From positions 1-58,565 of the forward strand of contig JAEWLQ010000119.1 in the NCBI GenBank assembly GCA_023457495.1: a DNA stretch of 58,565 nt. Reading direction: 5' to 3'. The position numbers and the translations under genes are program-made. Each line of letters begins with the position of its first letter. Positions within the stretch are counted from its first letter, which is position 1. Source of the stretch: Pseudomonadota bacterium. Its GTDB lineage: Bacteria; Pseudomonadota; Gammaproteobacteria; Steroidobacterales; Steroidobacteraceae. The notes beneath the pieces are model-generated. The model did not search any database. It had not been told where the DNA came from and saw nothing but the letters and a program-made list of their open reading frames with translations. Of the stretch, positions 43,458 to 50,900 are shown one piece after another.

Positions 43458-44168
43458 ATGCGCGAGCAATACATCGAATACCGCGACGGCGAAACGCTGC
43501 TCGAAGGCTTCCTCTGCTACGACGAGACGCAGCCCGGGCCACGGCCGGCGGTGATGATCTGCCACGCCTGGGGCGGCCGCGACGAGTTCGTGGAACGCAA
43601 GGCTCGCCGGCTCGCGTGGCAGGGCTACGCCTGTTTCGCGCTCGACAACTTCGGCAAGGGCAAACGCGGCGCGACACCCGAGGAATGCTCGGCGCTGATG
43701 ACGCCGTTCATGCAGGACCGCGCGATGTTGCTGAAGCGACTGCAGGCCGGCCATGCGACGGTGCGCGGCATGCCTATCGTCGATGCGCGCCGCGTCGCGG
43801 TCATGGGTTTCTGTTTCGGCGGCCTGTGCGCGCTCGATCTCGCGCGCAGCAACGCGGACATCCGTGGCGCGGTGAGCTTCCACGGATTGCTCAAACCTTC
43901 GGGCCTCACGGAACCGAGAATCCAGGCGAAGGTACTCATGCTGCATGGCTACGACGATCCGCTGGCGCCGCCCGAGGACGTCGCCGCCGTGGCGCGGGAG
44001 TTCACCGCCGCGGGGGCCGACTGGCAGCTGCATGCGTATGGCCAGACAGTGCACGCGTTCACGAATCCGGGCGCGCAGAATCGCGCGGGTGGCATGCAAT
44101 ACGACGAGGCCGCCGACCGGCGCTCGTGGCACGCGCTCGAGGAGTTCCTGGCGGAAATTCTCAAATAA
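43458..44168 (+). CDS. Dienelactone hydrolase family protein
   Basis: A 236-residue cytosolic alpha/beta hydrolase. It begins REQYIEYRDGETLLEGFLCY, has VMICHAWGGRDEF for the oxyanion region, and the nucleophile elbow MGFCFGGLCALDL, where Cys replaces Ser as in true dienelactone hydrolases. Asp in HGYDDPLAPPED and His in GQTVHAFTNPGA complete the triad. The natural substrate is unknown; most family members act on lactones or esters. A GGAG ribosome site precedes the ATG. No aromatic degradation genes are adjacent. Confidence 0.88.
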   Translation: MREQYIEYRDGETLLEGFLCYDETQPGPRPAVMICHAWGGRDEFVERKARRLAWQGYACFALDNFGKGKRGATPEECSALMTPFMQDRAMLLKRLQAGHATVRGMPIVDARRVAVMGFCFGGLCALDLARSNADIRGAVSFHGLLKPSGLTEPRIQAKVLMLHGYDDPLAPPEDVAAVAREFTAAGADWQLHAYGQTVHAFTNPGAQNRAGGMQYDEAADRRSWHALEEFLAEILK

Positions 44169-44219
44169 CGGCCCGTGCGCCGTGATAGCGTGGCAACCGG
44201 TCCCCGGGGAGCGAATCGA

Positions 44220-44930
44220 ATGAAAAAGATTTCGGTCATCGTGCTCGTGATAACTGCGCTGTTGATGGCGGGGCTCGCGGAAGCCGCGCCGAAGAAGAAG
44301 CGCACCCGGAATGCGAATCGCGTCGGTCCGTACGCGGGCGTCATGGCGTCCATGACTAGCTACACCAGCGAACAGGACATCAACGAAGCCGGCATCATCA
44401 GCTTCTTCGCGCAGCAGAACATCCCGTTCACCAACACGGTCAAGACCACCGACGACAGCGACTTCGGATACGAGGCGGTGTTCGGATACCGGTTCAATCG
44501 CTACGTCGCGGCCGAGCTCGGCCTGCTGCAGGTCGGCGAGGTCGAGAACCGGCTGACGGGTGACTTCGGTCCTCCGGGGAACACGCTTCCCGGATACGTT
44601 TCGCTGGACTACAAGTTCGGGGGCCCGGTGCTCGCGGCCGTCGGCTTCCTGCCGCTGAACGACAAGTTCGAACTCTTCGCGCGCGGCGGCGTCCTGTTCG
44701 CCAGTTCCGACCGGGACGTGATAGTGAACATCGACGGCGAATCGACGAACCTCGGCGGCACCCGGGGTGATTCAACCGAGCTGGTCTACGGCGCCGGGCT
44801 GCAGTTCCACGTCAACGTGATGTTCACGGTCCGCGCCGAGTACATGATTTTCAGGGACGTCGGCGATCCGAACACGACCGGAACCGAAAGCCTGAACAAC
44901 ATGAGCCTGGGGCTGATCGTCCGCTTCTAG
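44220..44930 (+). CDS. Outer-membrane beta-barrel protein (OmpA/OmpW-like size)
   Basis: About 236 residues. A signal peptide (ISVIVLVITALLMAGLAEA) is followed by a short basic stretch, then eight or so amphipathic strands (VGPYAGVMASMTSYTSEQD, FGYEAVFGYRFNRYVAAEL, LFARGGVLFASSD) ending MSLGLIVRF. The terminal Phe is the BAM signal of outer-membrane proteins. It may be a structural or small-solute barrel. The start at 44220 is chosen because the signal begins MKKI. Probably monocistronic. Confidence 0.82.
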   Translation: MKKISVIVLVITALLMAGLAEAAPKKKRTRNANRVGPYAGVMASMTSYTSEQDINEAGIISFFAQQNIPFTNTVKTTDDSDFGYEAVFGYRFNRYVAAELGLLQVGEVENRLTGDFGPPGNTLPGYVSLDYKFGGPVLAAVGFLPLNDKFELFARGGVLFASSDRDVIVNIDGESTNLGGTRGDSTELVYGAGLQFHVNVMFTVRAEYMIFRDVGDPNTTGTESLNNMSLGLIVRF

Positions 44931-45012
44931 TCCGCTTCCCGGGGGCTCATCCGACGCGCGGATGCGGCGTAGTGCCGCTGTGCCGCGCAATGCCGGAGAC
45001 GATACTGACCAC

Positions 45013-46179
45013 ATGAAACAGCGAACATTCTCCGTGCTGCTCGCCGCCTCGTTCGCGATGGCCAGCGCCAACTGCAGCGGTGTGGGCGCGGACACTCCCG
45101 TGCGGATCGGCAACGCCTTCATCGCCACGCCGGTGGCGCAGTTCCGCGAGCCTTGGGCCATGGTGTTCCTGCCGGACGGGCGTCTGCTCGTCACCGAGAA
45201 GAAAGGCGCGCTCAAACTGGTGGACGTGGCGAGCAGAGCATCCGGCGTCATCACCGGTGTGCCGAAGATCGCTTATGGCGGACAGGGTGGTTTGGGCGAC
45301 GTGATCCTGCATCCGCGTTTCGCCGAGAACCAGGTCGTCTACCTGAGTTATTCGGAGCCGGGTGAAGGCAGCAAAAACGGCGCGGCGGTGGCGCGCGCGA
45401 AGCTCGTGTTGAACGACGGCGGCGGACGCCTCGAAGGCCTGACGGTGATCTGGCGCCAGGAGCCCAAGGTCGAAAGCCGCGGGCATTGGGGACATCGCAT
45501 GGCGTTCGGGCCGGACGGCAAGCTGTGGATCACGTCCGGCGAGCGTCAGCAGTTCACGCCATCGCAGGACATGAAAGGCAATCTCGGCAAGGTCGTGCGC
45601 TTGAACGAGGATGGCTCCGTGCCGGCCGACAATCCGTTCGCATCGACGGGTGGCGTGACGGCGCAGATCTGGTCGCTCGGTCATCGCAATCCGCTCGGCA
45701 TCGCGTTCGATGCGCAGGGACGGCTCTACGTGCACGAGATGGGGCCACGCGGCGGCGATGAGCTCAACCTCATCGAAAGAGGCGCCAACTACGGATACCC
45801 GATCGTCTCGAACGGCGATCACTACGACGGCCGCAATATTCCCGACCACGATACGCGCCCGGAATTCCGCGCGCCGCTGATCACGTGGACGCCGGTGATC
45901 TCGCCGGCCGGGTTCATCATCTATTCGGGCAAGATGTTCCCGGACTGGACGGGCAACGGGTTCATCGGCGGGTTGTCGTCACAATCCCTGGTGCGCGTCG
46001 AATTCAGTCCCGACGGCCAGTCCGCGCGCGAAGCGCAACGCTTCGACATGGGCAAACGCATCCGCGAAGTCGAGCAAGGCCCCGACGGCGCCATCTGGCT
46101 GCTCGAGGACGAACGCAACGGCTCCGGCGGTCGCCTCCTCAAACTCACCGCGGCCGGCGCCGCGGTCGGTGCCGGGTGA
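45013..46179 (+). CDS. PQQ-dependent sugar (aldose) dehydrogenase
   Basis: About 388 residues with a signal peptide and the six-bladed fold of soluble glucose/sorbosone dehydrogenases: QFREPWAMVFLPDGRLLVTEK, GGQGGLGDVILHPRFAEN, the active-site His in GHWGHRMAFGPDGKLWITSG, QIWSLGHRNPLGIAFD, and WTPVISPAGFIIYSG. It should oxidise aldoses in the periplasm with PQQ as cofactor and an external electron acceptor. The lysine-poor N-terminus contains a Cys (ANC) that might be lipidated but does not fit a lipobox well. Its last codons (VGAG) are part of a perfect inverted repeat shared with the convergent AlkD gene. Confidence 0.9.
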   Translation: MKQRTFSVLLAASFAMASANCSGVGADTPVRIGNAFIATPVAQFREPWAMVFLPDGRLLVTEKKGALKLVDVASRASGVITGVPKIAYGGQGGLGDVILHPRFAENQVVYLSYSEPGEGSKNGAAVARAKLVLNDGGGRLEGLTVIWRQEPKVESRGHWGHRMAFGPDGKLWITSGERQQFTPSQDMKGNLGKVVRLNEDGSVPADNPFASTGGVTAQIWSLGHRNPLGIAFDAQGRLYVHEMGPRGGDELNLIERGANYGYPIVSNGDHYDGRNIPDHDTRPEFRAPLITWTPVISPAGFIIYSGKMFPDWTGNGFIGGLSSQSLVRVEFSPDGQSAREAQRFDMGKRIREVEQGPDGAIWLLEDERNGSGGRLLKLTAAGAAVGAG

Positions 46180-46260
46180 GAAAAGACTGAGTTAGCGTGT
46201 GCTTCGCGCAAGGTCGCGTCGCATCTCGCTAACTCAGTCTTTTCTCACCCGGCACCGACC
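46164..46260. terminator. Perfect 34-bp inverted repeat covering two convergent stop codons
   Basis: The left arm 46164-46197 (GGTCGGTGCCGGGTGAGAAA then AGACTGAGTTAGCG) is exactly complementary to 46227-46260, with a 29-nt loop. The arms include the last four codons and stop of both convergent genes, so both proteins end VGAG. It would form a very stable hairpin in either transcript and could end transcription in both directions, though no long T-run follows. Confidence 0.88.
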
Positions 46261-46946
46261 CTTCTCGCGATGCGCTTGCGGGCGGCGGGGGTCGCGAGCT
46301 GGCGCAGCGCATCTTTTCCGATCCAGCGCGGCGCGGCTTCATCCGAAGCAGCGAGCTTCTGCGCGAGTTTCACCGCGGCCTCGTTCAACGTGAGACTGCG
46401 TTCGCCGACGCCGCGTAATGCCCAGTTCACGCCTTTCTTGACGAAGTTGCGCTCGTCGGTCGCGGCCTTTGCGATCAAGGGCAGGCAGCGCGCGAGATTC
46501 TTTTCGGAGACATTGCGGTTCTTGAGCGCGACACTCGCGAGCAACGCGAACGCGGCGCGCTTCACGTATTCCTCGCGGCTCGCGGCCCACTTGCGGATTT
46601 TCGCCAGCGCGTGCGGCGTACGCACCCACAGTGCGAAACACAGCGTGTCGCAGATCGCCCAGTTGTCGAAGTCGCGCGCCTGCCGGTCCATCTGCGCAGG
46701 CGTGACGCGCGCCGGATCGTCGACATACGCGCACAACATACGCGCCTCATAGACGCCGGTTTTCCACAGTTCGAGCGCGAGCGCGTGATCCGGCCCCAGC
46801 TCCCTGCCAAGTTTCTGGATGTCCGCCATGCGCACGCCGAGCGCGTGGTCGTTCGGAATCGCGTAACGCGACATCCCGTCGCGGATGGACTTCGAAGAAT
46901 GCTTCTTCAGCCAGGTGAGTGCGTATTTGACGTTGTCGTTGGCCAA
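46245..46946 (-). CDS. DNA alkylation repair protein (AlkD-like)
   Basis: About 233 residues of HEAT-like repeats. Marks are YAIPNDHALGVRMADIQKLG, DDPARVTPAQMDRQARDFDNWAICDTLC, REEYVKRAAFALLASVAL and ATDERNFVKKGVNWALRGVG, typical of the AlkD/AlkC DNA glycosylases that remove positively charged alkylated bases. The Trp/Asp pair in FDNWAICD corresponds to the catalytic region. TTG 46946 fits the 18-bp gap to the upstream acetyltransferase stop and has GGGG upstream; no ATG or GTG lies nearby in frame. It is likely co-transcribed with that gene. The C-terminal VGAG is part of the inverted repeat. Confidence 0.88.
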   Translation of the reverse strand: MANDNVKYALTWLKKHSSKSIRDGMSRYAIPNDHALGVRMADIQKLGRELGPDHALALELWKTGVYEARMLCAYVDDPARVTPAQMDRQARDFDNWAICDTLCFALWVRTPHALAKIRKWAASREEYVKRAAFALLASVALKNRNVSEKNLARCLPLIAKAATDERNFVKKGVNWALRGVGERSLTLNEAAVKLAQKLAASDEAAPRWIGKDALRQLATPAARKRIARRVGAG

Positions 46947-46963
46947 GTCTGAATACCCCGTTG

Positions 46964-47419
46964 CTAGAGCGGCTTCGCGAAATACACCACGCGCTCGGTC
47001 TCGCGAAATCCCAACGCGCGATGCGCGCGCTGGCTCGCTTCGTTTTCGAGCAACGCGTCGGAGGCGAGCTCGAGACAACCCCGCGCCCGGGCCCAGTCGC
47101 CGATCGCCGCGAACAACTGCCGGGCGACGCCTTTGCGCCGCATCGATGGAATGACAAAGACGCCCTCGACGAATCCGACGGGCGAGGTTTCGGTGCCGTT
47201 CACGTAGTCGTTGCGGATCGAGCCTTCGATGAACCCGATCGGTGTCCGATTCTGGTCGTAAACCATCAGTTGCAGGAAACGCTCGGGCTGGGCCAGTGCG
47301 ATGGCCATGTAACCTCGATGATCTTCCGCGGTGGCATCGGCCCACAGCGCCATGCGCATCTCGAGCCAACCCGGTTGATCGAGCGACGCGCATCGTTCGA
47401 TTTGGATATTCAACGACAT
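46964..47419 (-). CDS. GNAT acetyltransferase resembling aminoglycoside 6'-N-acetyltransferase
   Basis: A 151-residue GNAT protein. It closely resembles AAC(6')-I enzymes of Acinetobacter type: WLEMRMALWADATAEDH at the start, YVNGTETSPVGFVEGVFVIP in the middle, RRKGVARQLFAAIGDWARARG for acetyl-CoA binding, and FRETERVVYF at the end. These enzymes acetylate the 6'-amine of aminoglycosides such as amikacin and tobramycin. Many chromosomal copies exist in environmental bacteria with unclear native roles, so resistance is plausible and unproven. It lies 18 bp before the AlkD gene, which suggests a shared transcript. Confidence 0.85.
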   Translation of the reverse strand: MSLNIQIERCASLDQPGWLEMRMALWADATAEDHRGYMAIALAQPERFLQLMVYDQNRTPIGFIEGSIRNDYVNGTETSPVGFVEGVFVIPSMRRKGVARQLFAAIGDWARARGCLELASDALLENEASQRAHRALGFRETERVVYFAKPL

Positions 47420-47516
47420 GGGGAAAGCCTAGCAGGCAGCGGCGATCGACATACAGTGATCCCGCGCGGCGGGCACTGGTTGGACTCCGGAAGGCGCGGC
47501 GAAAACAATATCCGCC

Positions 47517-47768
47517 ATGCCCCTGCCCGCCCACACCATCGACAAACTCTCCGACCGTTCAGGCGCTTACGTCATCTGCGTGACCTGCCGCCAATGCCGC
47601 CACGAACGAGAAATCCTGCCGAAGTCCCTGGCTAACATCCTCGGCTGGAACGTGACACTCAAACAGGCCTGCACGCGCCTGCGCTGCTCGAAATGCCAGG
47701 CACGCAGCTTCGATGTCGGCATCGCCTTCGACCGCAAACCCCGCGGCTGGACCTCCAACCCCAGTTAG
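47517..47768 (+). CDS. Small zinc-ribbon-like protein of unknown function
   Basis: An 83-residue basic protein. It has two Cys pairs, CVTCRQC and CSKC, about 30 residues apart, as in a zinc ribbon, and the segment ILPKSLANILGWNVTLKQ between them. No family assigned. It probably binds zinc and perhaps nucleic acid; that is inference. It is divergent from the acetyltransferase gene and ends 2 bp before a perfect palindromic repeat pair. Confidence 0.65.
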   Translation: MPLPAHTIDKLSDRSGAYVICVTCRQCRHEREILPKSLANILGWNVTLKQACTRLRCSKCQARSFDVGIAFDRKPRGWTSNPS

Positions 47769-47770
47769 AA

Positions 47771-47859
47771 AATGGGGACATTCCTCGTTTCCTAGCAAAC
47801 GGGGACAAGGCCGAATCAGGTCTGTCCCCGTTTGCTAGGAAACGAGGAATGTCCCCATT
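47771..47859. repeat. Inverted pair of 36-bp REP-like repeats forming a hairpin
   Basis: 47771-47806 (AATGGGGACATTCCTCGTTT then CCTAGCAAACGGGGAC) is exactly complementary to 47824-47859, separated by 17 nt. It fills the gap between two convergent genes, with 2 bp on the left and 7 bp on the right. The same unit occurs as a separated pair at 38913 and 39887. It resembles REPIN-type or bidirectional terminator elements. No mobilising RAYT gene is in the window. Confidence 0.88.
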
Positions 47860-47866
47860 CTTTCGG

Positions 47867-48814
47867 CTATCTACTGGCGGTGAAGTCCAGGTGCGTGAGG
47901 ACGGCGCGGGGTGCGGCGGCGCAGTCGACCGAGCCGGTGGTGCCGTCGCGCTGCACGGGGGATGCGCGCACGGCGCAGCCCGTGAGATCGATGGGTGGCA
48001 CGATGCGCCCATTGAGGACCAGGTAGGGAACGATGTCGGACTGCTCACCGCCTTCCGCCACCGGGACGCGCAACAGCAGGTATTGCGCATCGCTCGTGCC
48101 GTACTCGAGCAGCGCGGTACGCACGCCGTTCTCGTACGCGTAGAGACCGGGCGCGACGGAATGCCGCCCCGTGACATCGAGCGGCAACGTGTATTGACGC
48201 CCGGCATACGTGAACGTGGCCGACCCCTTGCTGAACGTCCCCTCCTGCCGCCGTGCGCCCTCGCCCATGCGCGCATTGCGCATGCGGCGCTGCGCGGGAA
48301 CGGTGGCCGATGTGACGCCGCCGGGCAGCTTCGCGAGGGTCAGCACCGCGACCGGCGTGCCCGAGGCGAACCCTATCTTCTGCAGGTAGATGGTGAGCTT
48401 CTGCCCGGCAGGGTAGACATCGAAGCCGAGGCCGCCCGGAAGTCCGGCCATGATCCAGTACTTCTTCCCGCCCTGCTCGAACTCGAGCTCGGGCAACTCG
48501 CCGCTGAAGAACATCTCCACCTGGTCTGAAGACAGGCCGCGGCTGCTCACCCACGCGCCGACGATGGGACGAAAGCGTCCGGACAGCGGTCGCTTGCGGC
48601 CCGTATACGTCGCGGTGGTATGAAACCATTGCCCCGGCGCCGCGAGCTCCGCCTCGTCGTTGTGCGAGCGCGGGCTGCCGCCCATCACCTTTGCGAGGGT
48701 GGATGCGGCATAGGCCGCCTCATCCGTGTCGGCCGGCTGCTGGGCCAACGCCACACCGGCGCCAAACGGCGCAACGAGAAGACCCAACGCCGCGATGACC
48801 AGCCATTTGCACAT
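47867..48814 (-). CDS. Exported protein of unknown function
   Basis: About 315 residues. It has a signal peptide (WLVIAALGLLVAPFGAGVALA) and a mainly beta region without recognised domain. Visible elements are WFHTTATYTGRKRPLSGRF, KKYWIMAGLPGGLGFDVYPA and the late YGTSDAQYLLLRVPVAEGG. It could be a periplasmic or surface protein. I choose ATG 48814, which opens the signal peptide; GTG 48844 is the alternative. It lies after the thioredoxin gene on the same strand, so the two may be co-transcribed. The stop lies 7 bp from the palindromic repeat pair. Confidence 0.7.
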   Translation of the reverse strand: MCKWLVIAALGLLVAPFGAGVALAQQPADTDEAAYAASTLAKVMGGSPRSHNDEAELAAPGQWFHTTATYTGRKRPLSGRFRPIVGAWVSSRGLSSDQVEMFFSGELPELEFEQGGKKYWIMAGLPGGLGFDVYPAGQKLTIYLQKIGFASGTPVAVLTLAKLPGGVTSATVPAQRRMRNARMGEGARRQEGTFSKGSATFTYAGRQYTLPLDVTGRHSVAPGLYAYENGVRTALLEYGTSDAQYLLLRVPVAEGGEQSDIVPYLVLNGRIVPPIDLTGCAVRASPVQRDGTTGSVDCAAAPRAVLTHLDFTASR

Positions 48815-48856
48815 GGAGCCGAACCTTAGCCAATTCCGGCCCACGTCCGGGGCGAG

Positions 48857-49159
48857 TCAGTTCACGTCCGTGAAAATGGCCTCGATTTCGGCGGCATTGC
48901 CCGGCCGCACCACCCGTCCGCGTTCCGTGCCCCGCTCCATCAGCACGAGCGTCGGCCACAGCTTGACGCCGAACTGGCGACCCAGCCGCCTGCCCTTGCC
49001 GTCCTCGACCTTGATATGCCGGACCGTGGGGTGGCGTTTCAGCACCGACGCAATGTCGGCCTGTGCCGCCTGGCAGTATCCGCACCAGCTGGCACCGAAC
49101 TCGATCACCGCAGGCTCCGTGAAGGCGCTTATTTCTTCCAGCGAGGGTTCGTCCATCAC
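48857..49159 (-). CDS. Thioredoxin-fold protein
   Basis: A 100-residue cytosolic thioredoxin with no signal peptide. The redox site is FGASWCGYCQAAQ (Cys-Gly-Tyr-Cys), followed by KLWPTLVLMERG with the cis-Pro. The CGYC centre occurs in several small thioredoxins. Role: disulfide reduction of unknown partners. It may be co-transcribed with the exported protein downstream. About 185 bp separate it from the divergent hydrolase gene, where both promoters should lie. Confidence 0.88.
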   Translation of the reverse strand: MMDEPSLEEISAFTEPAVIEFGASWCGYCQAAQADIASVLKRHPTVRHIKVEDGKGRRLGRQFGVKLWPTLVLMERGTERGRVVRPGNAAEIEAIFTDVN

Positions 49160-49344
49160 CGAAGCTTAACCCGGCCGCCGGGAAGCGCCACGGCCGCGGC
49201 TGGTGAGGCGCGTAGGAATCGTCCGATCTAACAACATTCGGACGCTGGCCACGCGTCGGAAAATTGCCAACCTAAGCATCTCCCGGAATTCCACCGTTGT
49301 AGTTTTGTGTTGAAGTTCCGGGACACTAGTTTGTCGAAACCGCC

Positions 49345-50193
49345 ATGCGAACTAACAACATCGTCCTGATCCACGGCCTCTGGCTGACGCCCCGCTGCCT
49401 CGAAGACTGGACGCGGCATTTCCTGGAGCGCGGATTCAACGTCTACGCGCCCGCGTGGCCCGGCATGGATCGAGTCCTGCGCGGGCTGCGCGGCGACCCC
49501 CGTCCCTTCGAGCGCATCGGCATCCGGCAGATCGTCGATCACTACGAACGCCTGGTGCTCGAACTCGACTCACCGCCCATCCTGCTCGGTCATTGCCTCG
49601 GTGGACTCGTCGTCCAGGCGCTGGTCGCGCGGGGGCTCGGCTCGTGCGGCGTGGCGCTCGCGCCGGCGCCCGCCAAGGGTGTCTGGCGCATGCGCTGGTC
49701 GACGCTGCGCGTAATGGCGCCGCAATGGATCGGCCCGCTCAACCGTCGGCGCGGCGCCGCGCTCACGCCCAGTCAGTTCCACTACGCCTTCATGAACGGT
49801 TCGACGCGCGAGGAATCCGACCGCGTCTGGCAAAGATTCGCGGTGCCGGCGCCCCGTCACCTGCTCCACCAGGCCGCGCTCGCGAATCTCAATCCCTACG
49901 CGGAGACGTTCGACGTGCGCCGTCACAAACGCCCACCCCTGCTGCTGGTGGCGGGCGAGCGCGACCGCGTCGTGCCTCCCTCGATCGTAAAGGCGAACTA
50001 CCGGCTCTACCGCAAATCGTCGGCCGTCACCGAATACCGGGAATTCGCGGGCCGTACGCATTTCATGATCGGCCAGGATGGCTGGCAGGAGCTCGCCGAC
50101 CATGCGCTCGGCTGGGCGCGCGACCAGCAACTGCTGCGTGAGCGCGAGCGGCGGCGCGTGGCGCGTGAGCTGCGGGCGCGCCGCGCCGCCTGA
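49345..50193 (+). CDS. Alpha/beta hydrolase with Cys at the nucleophile position
   Basis: A 282-residue hydrolase. HGLWLTPRCLEDW forms the oxyanion region; the nucleophile elbow LLGHCLGGLVVQAL has Cys84 where Ser is usual; the likely acid Asp lies in VAGERDRVVPP and the base His in GRTHFMIG. The C-terminal 30 residues are Arg-rich. The substrate is unknown. Cys instead of Ser lowers normal esterase activity and suggests a thioester or other chemistry, or an altered role. The gene stands alone and converges with the CPBP gene. Confidence 0.83.
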   Translation: MRTNNIVLIHGLWLTPRCLEDWTRHFLERGFNVYAPAWPGMDRVLRGLRGDPRPFERIGIRQIVDHYERLVLELDSPPILLGHCLGGLVVQALVARGLGSCGVALAPAPAKGVWRMRWSTLRVMAPQWIGPLNRRRGAALTPSQFHYAFMNGSTREESDRVWQRFAVPAPRHLLHQAALANLNPYAETFDVRRHKRPPLLLVAGERDRVVPPSIVKANYRLYRKSSAVTEYREFAGRTHFMIGQDGWQELADHALGWARDQQLLRERERRRVARELRARRAA

Positions 50194-50207
50194 TCGGCAT
50201 CGGCCAC

Positions 50208-50900
50208 TCAGCCCGACCCGAACGACAGGCCGATGATGTCGATCAGCACGTGCGCCACGATCAGCGGCCACAGTTGCCGCGTTCGCACGTACGTGTAGCC
50301 GTAGAGAAGTCCCATCGGCACGATCGTGATGATGCCGATCGGCCCCTGGTACAGGTGATACAGCATTCGTACGACCGTGCTCACGTTGATCGCGACCCAC
50401 GCGCCGCGCCGTTCGCTCAACACGGTGATGATGTAACCGGCGACGAACACCTCTTCGAAGATGCCGTTCACCGTGGAAGTCAGGAACACCAGCTCCATGC
50501 TCAAGCCGCGCGCCGCCGTCGGATATTGTTCGATTGCGAGCGCGTGATCGATCGGCAGGATGACCTGCGCCAGCGCCTGCGCGCCGATCGTCACCACGTA
50601 GGTCAGCGCGAGCAGCGCGAGGCCGAGCGCGGTGCCGCGCCACGTGACCCGAAGGCCCAGCTTCTCGAGCGTCCAGCCGCGGATGCGCAGGAACCACACC
50701 AGGAACGCGGCCTGCACGATCTCGAAGACGAGGATCGACAGCAGCGCTTCGTCGTTGAAGATCGCGCGCGGGGATTCGGCGCCAACACCGAGGATGGCGA
50801 CGATCGAGGAGAAGATGGGCATGCCGAATGCCCAGCTGAGGACGATGAGGAACTCCACGCCGGGCGGCAGCCGGCGAATCCGCTCGTGCAGGGGATTCAT
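50208..50900 (-). CDS. CPBP-family intramembrane protease
   Basis: A 230-residue protein with about six membrane helices. Motif 1 is FEEVFVAGYI, with the catalytic Glu pair but with Ala where the usual EExxxR has Arg. Motif 2 is LYHLYQGPIG and motif 3 is VAHVLIDIIG, each with its conserved His. This is the CAAX protease/bacteriocin-processing (Abi) group of the inner membrane. The substrate is unknown. Its start overlaps the stop of the TPR gene by 4 bp, so they are translationally coupled and may work together. Confidence 0.85.
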   Translation of the reverse strand: MNPLHERIRRLPPGVEFLIVLSWAFGMPIFSSIVAILGVGAESPRAIFNDEALLSILVFEIVQAAFLVWFLRIRGWTLEKLGLRVTWRGTALGLALLALTYVVTIGAQALAQVILPIDHALAIEQYPTAARGLSMELVFLTSTVNGIFEEVFVAGYIITVLSERRGAWVAINVSTVVRMLYHLYQGPIGIITIVPMGLLYGYTYVRTRQLWPLIVAHVLIDIIGLSFGSG

